This document shows, piece by piece, positions 42,032 to 50,706 of a stretch of DNA of 64,000 nt. This DNA is from Flagellimonas onchidii (GTDB taxonomy: Bacteria; Bacteroidota; Bacteroidia; Flavobacteriales; Flavobacteriaceae): contig NZ_SRXX01000011.1 in NCBI RefSeq assembly GCF_004804315.1, positions 1 to 64,000 of the forward strand, read 5' to 3'. The notes under the pieces are model-generated. The model ran no database searches. It was not told where the DNA came from and saw only the letters and a program-made list of their open reading frames with translations. The position numbers were made by a program, and so were the translations under genes. Positions within the stretch are counted from its first letter, which is position 1, and the number at the start of each line of letters is the position of its first letter.

Positions 42032-43816
42032 ATGTCCAACAAAAAGAAAAACTGGCTCACCCGTTTCCTAAAATGGCGATATAAAAATATCTCCAATCGC
42101 ACTTTTGTGCACATCATGAGTATAGTGGTTGGGTTTTTGGCCGGATTGGTATCCGTCACTTTAAAAAATGTTACCTACTTTATTCAATCCGCACTGGAAG
42201 AGGGAATTGTATTTTCTCAAAACCAATTATATTTTGTTTTGCCGATTATTGGCTTAACCTTGGTCTATCTATATGTAAAATATGTGCATAAAAAGCCTAT
42301 TCAACATGCCGTGTCTTCCATAATCTTTGCTTTATCCAAAAAAGGAGGCATACTAAAGGTTAAAAACATTTATACTCCCTTGATTGCAGCTCCCTTAACC
42401 GTTGGTTTTGGAGGTTCTGTTGGATTGCTGGGGCCAGCCGTTAAATCAGGTTCCGCATTGAGTTCCAATTTGAGTAGATTGTTTCATATAGATGCCAAAA
42501 CAAGGTCGCTTTTGGTGGCCTGCGCATCCGCGGGCGCCATTTCATCCATTTTTCAGTCCCCTATTGCCGCTATCATTTTTGCGGTGGAAGTATTCACTTT
42601 GGATCTTACCATGTTGTCCATGCTACCACTTTTATTAGCTTCTATTTCAGGGGTGCTTACCTCCTACTTTTTTCTAGGGAACGAAGTACTCTTTAGTTTT
42701 TCGTTATCCGAAGGGTTTCAACTTAATGACACCTTATTTTATGTACTGTTGGGGGTAGGCACTGCATTTGCTTCTATCTATTTCACGAAAATGTACTTTG
42801 GTATTTTGGAATTCTTCAAACGGTTTAAAAGTCCGAAATATAAATTGCTGGTCGGCGGGATTGCTATAGGAATCATGTTGTATGCTATTCCTCCACTATA
42901 TGGTGAAGGTTTTGGTTTTATCAACAATCTACTGGATGGAAATCATCTAAAAGCACTTGGCACAACACCTTTTGACGCCTATATCGATAACATTTGGATG
43001 GTCATTGCACTTCTGTTTGGCATCACCATTTTTAAGGCAATTGCAATGACAGCTACATTTGCTGCAGGCGGTGCAGGTGGAATCTTCATTCCCACAATGG
43101 TCATGGGAAGCGCTTTGGGCAATGTTGTAGCCAAGGTCATCAACAATATTGGTCTTGGATTTTCAGTTTCCGAAAGTAACTTCACTTTAATTGGAATGGC
43201 AGGATTGATTGCAGGAGTAATCCATGCCCCTTTAACGGCAATCTTCTTGATTGCAGAAATCACTGGAGGCTACCAACTTTTTGTTCCTTTGATGATTACG
43301 GCTTCCATTTCGTTTCTCATCACCAAAAATGCCTTGGACTATACTATATATACCAAGGAGCTAGCAAAAATAGGGGCATTGCTAACCCACAACAAAGATC
43401 AGATGGTTTTGGGCCTTATGGAAATGGACAACGTTATTGAAACCAACTTTAGGTCAGTGCATCCTGAGATGTCGCTGGGCCAAATGCTGCATGAATCTGT
43501 TTCTAAATCCAAGCGAAATATCTTTCCTGTACTTAACGAGGAAGAAAAATTGATGGGTATTATTGTTTTGGATGATATTCGAGAATTTATGTTCGATAGG
43601 TCGCTTTATGAATCAACCTTTGTCAAAAATCTTATGCACGCCCCTCCCGAGCATATTTTTTATGATTCGGACAATATGAAAGCTGTAATGCAAAAGTTTC
43701 AGGATAGCGGAGCTTGGAATCTTCCAGTAATCAAAGATGGTAAATATGTGGGCTTTATTTCCAAGTCCAAACTATTGACCGCTTACCGGAGAAAACTCAT
43801 AAATTATACCCGATGA
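42032..43816 (+). CDS. ClC-family chloride channel with CBS pair, gating Glu replaced
   Basis: 594 residues. The ClC membrane domain spans about 20-435 and a CBS pair lies about 460-590 (e.g. HESVSKSKRNIFPVLNEEEK). Signature motifs are GGSVGLLGPAV at residues 127-137 and GGAGGIFIPTMVMG (GxFxP) later. The GxEGP-type motif reads GLLGP: the external gating glutamate (E148 in the E. coli protein) is Leu133, codon CTG at 42428-42430. Exchangers normally need this Glu for protons, so the protein may be a pure chloride channel. The next gene overlaps by 4 bp. Confidence 0.92.
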   Translation: MSNKKKNWLTRFLKWRYKNISNRTFVHIMSIVVGFLAGLVSVTLKNVTYFIQSALEEGIVFSQNQLYFVLPIIGLTLVYLYVKYVHKKPIQHAVSSIIFALSKKGGILKVKNIYTPLIAAPLTVGFGGSVGLLGPAVKSGSALSSNLSRLFHIDAKTRSLLVACASAGAISSIFQSPIAAIIFAVEVFTLDLTMLSMLPLLLASISGVLTSYFFLGNEVLFSFSLSEGFQLNDTLFYVLLGVGTAFASIYFTKMYFGILEFFKRFKSPKYKLLVGGIAIGIMLYAIPPLYGEGFGFINNLLDGNHLKALGTTPFDAYIDNIWMVIALLFGITIFKAIAMTATFAAGGAGGIFIPTMVMGSALGNVVAKVINNIGLGFSVSESNFTLIGMAGLIAGVIHAPLTAIFLIAEITGGYQLFVPLMITASISFLITKNALDYTIYTKELAKIGALLTHNKDQMVLGLMEMDNVIETNFRSVHPEMSLGQMLHESVSKSKRNIFPVLNEEEKLMGIIVLDDIREFMFDRSLYESTFVKNLMHAPPEHIFYDSDNMKAVMQKFQDSGAWNLPVIKDGKYVGFISKSKLLTAYRRKLINYTR

Positions 43817-44076
43817 AGTTCAAAATGAAATACCTGATTGTCCTTATTGTCTTGTTTTCTTTTGGATCCATTATTTATGGTTTTAGCATTAAAGAAGAGC
43901 AAACAGCTACGGCCAATAAGTTTATTGGGGCGGGGACAGCAGCGCTTTTTTTGATTGCAATGCCGCTTTTTTTGTTCAAGGAAAGCAAGGGAAAGGATAT
44001 GAAAGATTATATGTTGACCAAGGAAAACATCAGAAAAATGCAGTCTCAGGAAGAAAAAAAATCTGAAAATCAATAA
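43813..44076 (+). CDS. Two-helix small membrane protein, 87 aa
   Basis: Not recognised. Two hydrophobic segments (about residues 7-24, YLIVLIVLFSFGSIIYGF, and about 40-58, GAGTAALFLIAMPLFLF) and a charged lysine/glutamate-rich tail. It overlaps the ClC stop by 4 bp (ATGA) and is probably translated with it, so it may be a helper of the channel; no direct evidence. Confidence 0.6.
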   Translation: MKFKMKYLIVLIVLFSFGSIIYGFSIKEEQTATANKFIGAGTAALFLIAMPLFLFKESKGKDMKDYMLTKENIRKMQSQEEKKSENQ

Positions 44077-44156
44077 TTTTTCAAAGATTTCACGCACATT
44101 TTACCTCTAGCCATTTTAAATAGTATATTTTCGTGTTTTAACAATTATTTTTTTTA

Positions 44157-44348
44157 ATGACTGGAACAGTAAAATTTTTTAATGAATCTAAAGGTTATGG
44201 ATTCATTACCAACGACGACACCGGAAAAGACATCTTTGTTCATGTTACTGCATTGAACGGAGTATCATTGAACGAAGGCGACAAAGTAGAATACCAAGAA
44301 GAAGAAGGAAGAAAAGGAGTGGTTGCTGCACAAGTGCAAGTAATCTAA
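44157..44348 (+). CDS. Cold-shock-domain protein
   Basis: 63-residue single CSD protein. RNP1 is KGYGFI (residues 12-17) and RNP2 is DIFVH (25-29). It binds single-stranded RNA and DNA and is probably an RNA chaperone. The gene has its own terminator at 44376. Leader is short and AT-rich, with no long cold-shock type 5' region seen. Confidence 0.95.
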   Translation: MTGTVKFFNESKGYGFITNDDTGKDIFVHVTALNGVSLNEGDKVEYQEEEGRKGVVAAQVQVI

Positions 44349-44375
44349 CAACAATATTTTATTTTGATTTGTTTG

Positions 44376-44404
44376 AATCCCGGCCCGTAGGTCGGGATTT
44401 TTAT
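44376..44404 (+). terminator. Intrinsic terminator of csp
   Basis: AATCCCG (44376-44382) pairs with CGGGATT (44393-44399) around a 10-base loop, followed by a T-run that reaches the convergent tadA stop. Confidence 0.85.
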
Positions 44405-44857
44405 TTAATTTAAATTCCTTCTTTGGATAAAAAAACGTTTCAACATTTCCGAAGCTTCATTTTCCAAAATTCCACCGACAATTTCCGTTTTTGGATGCAG
44501 ATTCCCACCCATAACCTTGTAACCGCGCTCCAAATCGGGAGCTCCATAAACAACTTTTGAAATCTGGCTCCAGTATAAAGCCCCTGCACACATTTGACAG
44601 GGCTCCAAAGTAACATATAGGGTGCATCCATGAAGATACTTTCCTCCCAAAAAGTTCGAAGCCGCGGTAATGGCCTGCATTTCAGCATGCGCAGTCACAT
44701 CATGCAAACGTTCCGTCAGATTATGTGCTCTTCCAATAATTCTATTGTTCACGGTTACCACAGCTCCTACGGGCACCTCACCCCTTTCGAAAGCAATCTC
44801 AGCCTCTTGCAAAGCTTTCTTCATAAAATATGTGTCGTCGAATGGATTCTCCACCAT
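44405..44857 (-). CDS. tadA: tRNA-specific adenosine deaminase
   Basis: Deaminates A34 of tRNA-Arg(ACG) to inosine. Zinc and catalytic residues are in THAEM (His57, Glu59) and PCQMC (Cys87, Cys90) of the CMP/dCMP-type deaminase fold. ALYWSQISKVVYGAPDLERG is also typical of TadA. Length of 150 residues fits. Convergent with csp and divergent from dxs. Guanine deaminase is a less likely reading. Confidence 0.92.
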   Translation of the reverse strand: MVENPFDDTYFMKKALQEAEIAFERGEVPVGAVVTVNNRIIGRAHNLTERLHDVTAHAEMQAITAASNFLGGKYLHGCTLYVTLEPCQMCAGALYWSQISKVVYGAPDLERGYKVMGGNLHPKTEIVGGILENEASEMLKRFFIQRRNLN

Positions 44858-44912
44858 TTCCTGTCCAATTTTAAGATAACTAAACTACACATAACAATTT
44901 ACCAATAATAGG

Positions 44913-44920
44913 TATTTTTG
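44913..44920 (+). promoter_or_regulatory. TAnnTTTG (-7) promoter box of dxs
   Basis: TATTTTTG, 11 bp before the TTG start at 44932; predicts a very short leader of only a few bases. Confidence 0.45.
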
Positions 44921-44931
44921 TTTTTAATTTC

Positions 44932-46713
44932 TTGGAAAAGCTTTTATCACATATCAACTCTCCAGCGGACCTAAAAAAACTGCCATTGGACAATCTTTCT
45001 CAACTTGCCCAAGAACTGAGGGGGTTTATTATAGATGTTGTCTCTACAAAAGAGGGACACCTTGGTGCCAGTTTAGGAGTTGTTGAGCTAACCATTGCAA
45101 TACATTACGTTTTTAATGCCCCAAATGACAAATTGATTTGGGATGTGGGCCATCAGGCATATGGCCATAAAATACTAACAGGTCGAAAAGATATCTTTGA
45201 TTCCAACAGGCAAATAGGAGGCATCAGTGGATTCCCAAAAAGAAGTGAGAGTGAGTATGATGATTTTGGAACCGGACATAGCTCAACAGCCATTTCCGCA
45301 GCTTTGGGCATGGCACTGGCATCAAAACTGCAGGGAGATATGTCCAAACATCACATAGCAGTAGTAGGAGATGCCTCCATTGCAAGCGGAATGGCATTTG
45401 AAGGATTGAACCATCTAGGTGTTACCGATGTCAACACACTTATTATTTTAAACGATAATGCCATTGGTATTGACCCAAGTGTAGGAGCACTAAAAAAATA
45501 CTTGACCAACGTAAAGAAGGGAACGGCAAAAGACGAAAACATCTTTGAGTGTCTAAATCTAGATTACACAGGACCCGTTGATGGGCATGATATGGAAGTG
45601 TTGATTAAAGAACTGAATCGTCTTAAGACGGTCAAAGGTCCTAAATTGCTCCACATTATTACAACTAAAGGAAAGGGGCTTAAAAAAGCGGAAGAAAACC
45701 AAGTCGTCTATCATGCTCCTGGAAAATTTGATAAGGATACTGGTGAACGACTAAAAAAATCTAAAGAACATCTTCCTCCCAAATACCAAGATGTTTTTGG
45801 ACATACATTGGTCGACCTTGCAAAGAAGAATGAAAAAATTGTAGGTATCACACCCGCAATGCCTACAGGAAGTTCCCTTAAATTCATGATGGATGAAATT
45901 CCTGAAAGGGCGTTTGACGTTGGTATCGCGGAGCAACATGCCGTTACCTTAGCCGCAGGAATGGCAACCCAAGGACTTGTTCCTTTTTGTAATATTTATT
46001 CCACATTTTTGCAACGCGCCTATGATCAAGTAATACATGATGTAGCACTTCAGAATCTACCGGTTATTTTTTGCTTGGACAGAGCCGGACTTGTTGGACA
46101 GGATGGTGCAACGCATCATGGTGTATTTGATTTGGCTTATTTGCGATGTATCCCAAACTTGATCATTTTTGCACCCATGAACGAAATGGAGCTTCGCAAC
46201 ATTATGTATACCGCGCAGTTAGGCCTAAATGGCCCTATTGCCATTCGTTACCCAAGAGGGCGTGGTTTACACTTGGGTTGGAAGAATCATTATGAGACCA
46301 TAAAGATTGGTTCAGCGAATTGCATAAAAGAAGGAATCTCAATCGCTATCCTTTCCATAGGACATATCGGTAATATGGTTTTTAAAATACTTGATGAAAT
46401 AGACCATAAAGACACTATCGGGCATTACAATATGCGGTTTGTAAAACCATTGGATATGAAAATGCTTCATAAAATCTTCAAAAAGTACAATCATATCATT
46501 ACTCTTGAAGATGGATGCAAAACTGGCGGCTTTGGTTCAGCAATTTTAGAATTTGCCAATCGTGAAGGTTACCATAAAACCGTTAAGGTTTTTGGAGTTC
46601 CTGACAAATTTGTTGAACACGGAACAATTCCTGAAACCCAAGCGATGGCTGGTATAGATTTTGATGCAATACATTCTTATATAAAGTCAACCCTCAACCA
46701 ATGCGACCAATAA
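44932..46713 (+). CDS. dxs: 1-deoxy-D-xylulose-5-phosphate synthase
   Basis: Thiamine-diphosphate enzyme that starts the MEP isoprenoid pathway from pyruvate and glyceraldehyde 3-phosphate. The TPP half shows GHQAYGHKILTGR, GTGHSSTAISAALG, VVGDASIASGMAFEGLNHLG and LILNDNAIGID; the C-terminal half has FDVGIAEQHAVTLAAGMA and DRAGLVGQDGATHHGVFD. It starts with TTG at 44932 and is 593 residues, a little short of the enterobacterial 620. The 3' end overlaps the DUF3078 gene by 13 bp. Confidence 0.95.
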   Translation: MEKLLSHINSPADLKKLPLDNLSQLAQELRGFIIDVVSTKEGHLGASLGVVELTIAIHYVFNAPNDKLIWDVGHQAYGHKILTGRKDIFDSNRQIGGISGFPKRSESEYDDFGTGHSSTAISAALGMALASKLQGDMSKHHIAVVGDASIASGMAFEGLNHLGVTDVNTLIILNDNAIGIDPSVGALKKYLTNVKKGTAKDENIFECLNLDYTGPVDGHDMEVLIKELNRLKTVKGPKLLHIITTKGKGLKKAEENQVVYHAPGKFDKDTGERLKKSKEHLPPKYQDVFGHTLVDLAKKNEKIVGITPAMPTGSSLKFMMDEIPERAFDVGIAEQHAVTLAAGMATQGLVPFCNIYSTFLQRAYDQVIHDVALQNLPVIFCLDRAGLVGQDGATHHGVFDLAYLRCIPNLIIFAPMNEMELRNIMYTAQLGLNGPIAIRYPRGRGLHLGWKNHYETIKIGSANCIKEGISIAILSIGHIGNMVFKILDEIDHKDTIGHYNMRFVKPLDMKMLHKIFKKYNHIITLEDGCKTGGFGSAILEFANREGYHKTVKVFGVPDKFVEHGTIPETQAMAGIDFDAIHSYIKSTLNQCDQ

Positions 46714-47768
46714 TTTGTTTTTTGTTTTTTTTCCTGTGCTCTTTTCTATCATCGTACGCTCAAGTAAACCCTTTAAGCGTTTTTGAACGAGACCCAGATA
46801 CCACTGCTTCAGCCTTTGAAGTTATCCGAATAAAGGATATTAAACTTAAGTATGTACCACGTGGCGCAAAATTAACAAGTCCAGTGACAGTACTTAATCG
46901 GATTAAACCCATTTTAAAAAAATACAAGCGATTTGTGCCGCACTCTTTTTGGGACAAAACCAATCAATTTGCACTCAATATTAATGAGGTTGCCTTTGTC
47001 AACTGGAATGCAGGTGGCGACAATTCTGTTTCCGCCCTTGCCAACATGAAATTCAACCGGAATTACAAATTCCGCTACCTCAACTGGAACAATGAGCTCC
47101 GTTTGCGCTATGGGCTAAATGCCCAAGAGGGAAGGCAGCTTAGAAAAACAGATGATCAAATCAGGTTTGCCTCTACCTTCGGTTTTAGAAAAGATACCAT
47201 TACCAATTGGTACTATTCGGTGAAAGCCAACTTTAACACCCAATTTTCAAACGGTTACAAATATCCAAACAGAACCACCCCCATTTCTCGTTTTATGGCA
47301 CCTGGTTATTTATTCCTGGGAGCAGGTACAAGTTATATTCCTGATGGAAAAAAATTCAACCTATACATTTCTCCTGTCACTCAAAAAGCCACATTTGTTT
47401 TGGACGAAGATTTATCTGAGCAAGGGGTTTTTGGGGTTGAAAAGGGCGAGCATACTTTTATGGAGTTTGGTTTTTTGGTGACCAATTCTTGGGAAAAAGA
47501 AGTGCTTAAAAATGTGCTGATGAATCATCGCATCAGCCTATATTCAGACTATTTGCAAAGTTTTGGAAACATAGACGTGGACTGGGAATTAAATTTCCTT
47601 CTTAAGGTCAACAAAAACATTAACGCCAATATAGGTTCCCATGTCATTTTTGATGACGATATCAAGTTTGATGAAGTGGCGGATGCCGATGGTAACATTG
47701 TAGACCCAGGTATTCCAAAAATCCAATTTAAACAATTACTGGGTGTAGGGCTCAACTATGCCTTTTAA
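46701..47768 (+). CDS. Exported DUF3078 protein (outer-membrane-barrel-like)
   Basis: 355 residues. Signal peptide at 1-20 (MRPIICFLFFFLCSFLSSYA). The rest is rich in amphipathic beta-strands ending in a typical Phe-terminated strand (LLGVGLNYAF), so an outer-membrane barrel is likely. The DUF3078 core appears in LNINEVAFVNWNAGGDNSVS and FRYLNWNNELRLRYGLN. The gene overlaps dxs by 13 bp and its stop overlaps the convergent dgt stop by 3 bp. Function unknown. Confidence 0.85.
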   Translation: MRPIICFLFFFLCSFLSSYAQVNPLSVFERDPDTTASAFEVIRIKDIKLKYVPRGAKLTSPVTVLNRIKPILKKYKRFVPHSFWDKTNQFALNINEVAFVNWNAGGDNSVSALANMKFNRNYKFRYLNWNNELRLRYGLNAQEGRQLRKTDDQIRFASTFGFRKDTITNWYYSVKANFNTQFSNGYKYPNRTTPISRFMAPGYLFLGAGTSYIPDGKKFNLYISPVTQKATFVLDEDLSEQGVFGVEKGEHTFMEFGFLVTNSWEKEVLKNVLMNHRISLYSDYLQSFGNIDVDWELNFLLKVNKNINANIGSHVIFDDDIKFDEVADADGNIVDPGIPKIQFKQLLGVGLNYAF

Positions 47769-49123
47769 AATTGTTTGCCCATCAATTTATTGTGGATATG
47801 GACTGCCGCACTATCTGACAAGCTGGCTACAAAACAACACGTGTCCAATAAAATTTTATAGATGGTTTTATCTGGATTGTTGTAATTATCCGGCAGGCTC
47901 TTTAACAGCAGTCTATCATAATTGGTATCGGTACCTTGCTTAACATTAATCAATGAAGTGGTATACAAATCGAGAATATCCGAGATAATTTTATATCCCG
48001 CCAATTCCTTGTCTATGACTTCAGTGGATTGGTAGACTTTTTCAACACTTAATTTTATAATATCATCAATCTGGGCTTGGTATTTGCCGCAATCCAAAAG
48101 GGCAGCATCAAAATCACCACTTAGAATTTTAGTTTCGTTGGTCACAAACACATCAACAGCATCCCTGATTAGGGTGCTAATAGCCAATGCTCTTAAATAA
48201 CTCAATCGATCACTTGAAGTGGTCATGGCATTGTATTTTTTCGTGTTGATATTGTCTTTGACTAAGTTGATAAGGTACTCTAGTGCGTATTCTTCCGGAA
48301 TGAGTCCCAAGTTGATGCCGTCTTCAAAATCGATAATGGTGTAGCAAATGTCATCCGCAGCTTCGACCAGATAAGTCAGCGGATGTCTAAAAAACCCAGT
48401 CCCTGGATTGTTTGGATTGGGAATCAATTCCAGTTCCTTGACCACATCCATAAAAAAATCTTCCTCGGACTGAAAAAAACCAAACTTTTTATCCGCTATA
48501 TGCTTAGAGGGCCTTTTGGGCAATGATGCCTTGGGATACTTCATAAAAGCGCCCAAGGTGGCATAACTTAAACGCAATCCTCCTGGCACTCCTTCCCTAG
48601 ACTCTGTGAGCAACTTGAACCCATTGGCGTTGCCCTCAAAGTTCACTAAATCCTGAAACTCAATATCGGAAAGCAAACCTTTATATTTTTGGCCGTTGCC
48701 CTGTTCAAAATAATTGCCAATAGCCTTTTCGCCACTGTGCCCAAAGGGTGGATTGCCAATATCATGAGCCAATGCCGCCGCCGCAACAATAGCACCGAAA
48801 TCATTGAATCTGTAACCATGAACCTCTTTTAAAGCAGGATACTTTTCCAAAATTTGCTTTCCCGAAATGCGCCCCAAACTCCTTCCAACCACAGAAACCT
48901 CAAGGCTATGGGTGAGGCGGGTATGTACAAAATCTTTTTTTGAACCTACACTTATGGGAAGCGGAATTACTTGGGTCTTATCTTGAAGACTCCTAAAGGC
49001 CGAAGAAAAAATGATACGATCATAGTCCACCTCAAAACCCAAACGGGTTTCTTCTTGTTCTATTCGAAGTCTTTTATGCGTATCGCCTTGGCGTTTAAGA
49101 GATAATAGGGTTTCCCAGTTCAT
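47765..49123 (-). CDS. dgt: dGTP triphosphohydrolase
   Basis: HD-domain enzyme that hydrolyses dGTP to deoxyguanosine and triphosphate, lowering dNTPs and limiting phage replication in some bacteria. The HD motif ligands appear in RLTHSLEVSVVGRSLG and AALAHDIGNPPFGHSGEKAI, with a later ADDICYTIIDFEDGI. Length of 452 residues is close to the E. coli-type Dgt class. It runs towards DUF3078 with overlapping stops. Confidence 0.9.
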   Translation of the reverse strand: MNWETLLSLKRQGDTHKRLRIEQEETRLGFEVDYDRIIFSSAFRSLQDKTQVIPLPISVGSKKDFVHTRLTHSLEVSVVGRSLGRISGKQILEKYPALKEVHGYRFNDFGAIVAAAALAHDIGNPPFGHSGEKAIGNYFEQGNGQKYKGLLSDIEFQDLVNFEGNANGFKLLTESREGVPGGLRLSYATLGAFMKYPKASLPKRPSKHIADKKFGFFQSEEDFFMDVVKELELIPNPNNPGTGFFRHPLTYLVEAADDICYTIIDFEDGINLGLIPEEYALEYLINLVKDNINTKKYNAMTTSSDRLSYLRALAISTLIRDAVDVFVTNETKILSGDFDAALLDCGKYQAQIDDIIKLSVEKVYQSTEVIDKELAGYKIISDILDLYTTSLINVKQGTDTNYDRLLLKSLPDNYNNPDKTIYKILLDTCCFVASLSDSAAVHIHNKLMGKQF

Positions 49124-49329
49124 ACAGATTGGAATAAAGGTGCAATATACTGTTTATGCCCGCATTGTATAATTGCCATTGCGAATTTTAAATAAACAGT
49201 AAGTTTAAACATAAGTTAATCTTTAGATTACAATTAATTGGTTTTCCTATAGGATTTTTGTCTTTGTCTTAAGACCGATAGATTTCTCAATATATTAGTT
49301 TTTGTCAGCTACTTTTTGAAATCTAGATT

Positions 49330-49355
49330 ATGGCCACCTTGGCCAAGGTGGCCAT
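49330..49355. other. Perfect 26-bp palindrome with flanking T/A runs
   Basis: ATGGCCACCTTGG followed directly by its exact reverse complement, with TTTTAAAAA after it. It lies in the divergent 306-bp gap between dgt and the phosphate porin, 75 bp before the porin start. With no loop it could form a cruciform or a tight hairpin terminator of an unseen small RNA. It is not at the end of any gene I see. The rest of 49124-49364 is AT-rich and otherwise featureless. Confidence 0.7.
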
Positions 49356-49364
49356 TTTAAAAAT

Positions 49365-49391
49365 AACATAAACCAAACATTAACTTAACAT
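49365..49391 (+). promoter_or_regulatory. Pho-box-like direct repeats upstream of the phosphate porin
   Basis: AACAT occurs at 49365, 49376 and 49387, exactly 11 bp apart, the spacing of PhoB-type direct-repeat sites (7-bp units with 4-bp gaps). It ends about 10 bp upstream of a weak TTCTTTG element at 49401-49407, so a response regulator bound here could activate the porin promoter. Confidence 0.45.
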
Positions 49392-49429
49392 TGGTATTGG
49401 TTCTTTGCACCCGACAAAAACTAGTATTG

Positions 49430-50632
49430 ATGAAATTTAAATTCTTGGCCTTTGGCCTTGTTCTGCTTTTTAGTATCTCCAGTTATTCTCAAAAAGTTGA
49501 AGCTCCTAAATTCGGAAAGGGTCTTTTAAATATTATGGGCAAAGACAGTACTTGGAGCATGAAATTTGCCTTAAGAATGCAATTTCTTGGCACAGCAACT
49601 TGGGACAGAAGTGACAATGATGACTTCATAAACCCAGAGCAGAACTTTTTGATTAGAAGATCAAGATTTAAGTTTGATGGTTTCGCCTACTCTCCAAAAC
49701 TTAGGTATAAATTTGAGCTGGGATTGTCCAATCGCGACCTTTCCGGGGCCAGCGAATTTACTAATAATGCTCCTCGATATATTCTTGATGCGGTGGTAAT
49801 GTGGAATTTTTATGAGAATTTTGAACTATGGGTAGGGCAAACCAAACTTCCGGGCAATATAGAGCGAGTTATCTCTTCTGGAAATCTACAGCAGGTGGAT
49901 CGTTCTTTATTGAACAGTAGGTTTACCATAGATCGAGATATGGGCATTCAATTAAGACATTACTTTAATCTTACCGACAAGTTTTTGGTTCGTGAAAAAT
50001 TTGCAATCTCGCAAGGCGAAGGTAGAAATGTGACGACTGGTAATCTGGGTGGGCATCAGTATACTTCAAGAATTGAATTACTCCCTTTTGGGAAGTTCAA
50101 AGGCAAGGGAGACTATAAAGGTGTTGATCTTAATCGAGAAAAGACACCAAAACTAATGCTAGCGGCAACTTACGATATTAATGCCAATGCAGTTAAAACA
50201 AGGAGCAACCAAGGATCCTATATGACTAATGACACTGGTTTTTATGAAACCAACATCAACACAACATTTGTAGATGCCATGTTCAAGTATAATGGTTTTT
50301 CGTTTATGGGGGAATATGCCCACAGAACAGCTAAAGATCCTGTTGCCACGAATTCTGATAATTCGGCAACAGGGGATATTGTTTTGATCGGAAGCGCCTT
50401 AAACTTGCAAAGCGGGTATCTTTTCAGAAATAATCTGGAGGTTTCTGGTAGATACACCTCACTCGATTATGACAATATTACACTTACAAATGACAGGAAA
50501 CAATACACTCTTGGTCTTTCAAAATATATTGTTGGACACAAATTAAAAGTTCAAACGGATTTGAGCTATCTTACCATTGACAATGGCACCGATGAATTGA
50601 TGTATCGATTGCAAATGGAGGTACATTTTTAG
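49430..50632 (+). CDS. Porin, phosphate-selective OprO/OprP-like
   Basis: 400 residues. The signal peptide begins at the chosen ATG (MKFKFLAFGLVLLFSISSYS); 13 in-frame codons upstream are ignored. The mature part is a 16-strand-type barrel: LRMQFLGTATWDRSDNDDFI, FLIRRSRFKFDGFAYSPKL and the aromatic C-terminal strand YRLQMEVHF. Resembles OprO/OprP porins; phosphate selectivity is inferred from the PiT transporter 74 bp downstream and the Pho-like repeats upstream. Confidence 0.85.
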   Translation: MKFKFLAFGLVLLFSISSYSQKVEAPKFGKGLLNIMGKDSTWSMKFALRMQFLGTATWDRSDNDDFINPEQNFLIRRSRFKFDGFAYSPKLRYKFELGLSNRDLSGASEFTNNAPRYILDAVVMWNFYENFELWVGQTKLPGNIERVISSGNLQQVDRSLLNSRFTIDRDMGIQLRHYFNLTDKFLVREKFAISQGEGRNVTTGNLGGHQYTSRIELLPFGKFKGKGDYKGVDLNREKTPKLMLAATYDINANAVKTRSNQGSYMTNDTGFYETNINTTFVDAMFKYNGFSFMGEYAHRTAKDPVATNSDNSATGDIVLIGSALNLQSGYLFRNNLEVSGRYTSLDYDNITLTNDRKQYTLGLSKYIVGHKLKVQTDLSYLTIDNGTDELMYRLQMEVHF

Positions 50633-50706
50633 GCAAAAAATAACCTTTAAATAACATTGATAGTCAGCAAAGTATAGACATTTGACAATTATTTTTAGAA
50701 ACGATT

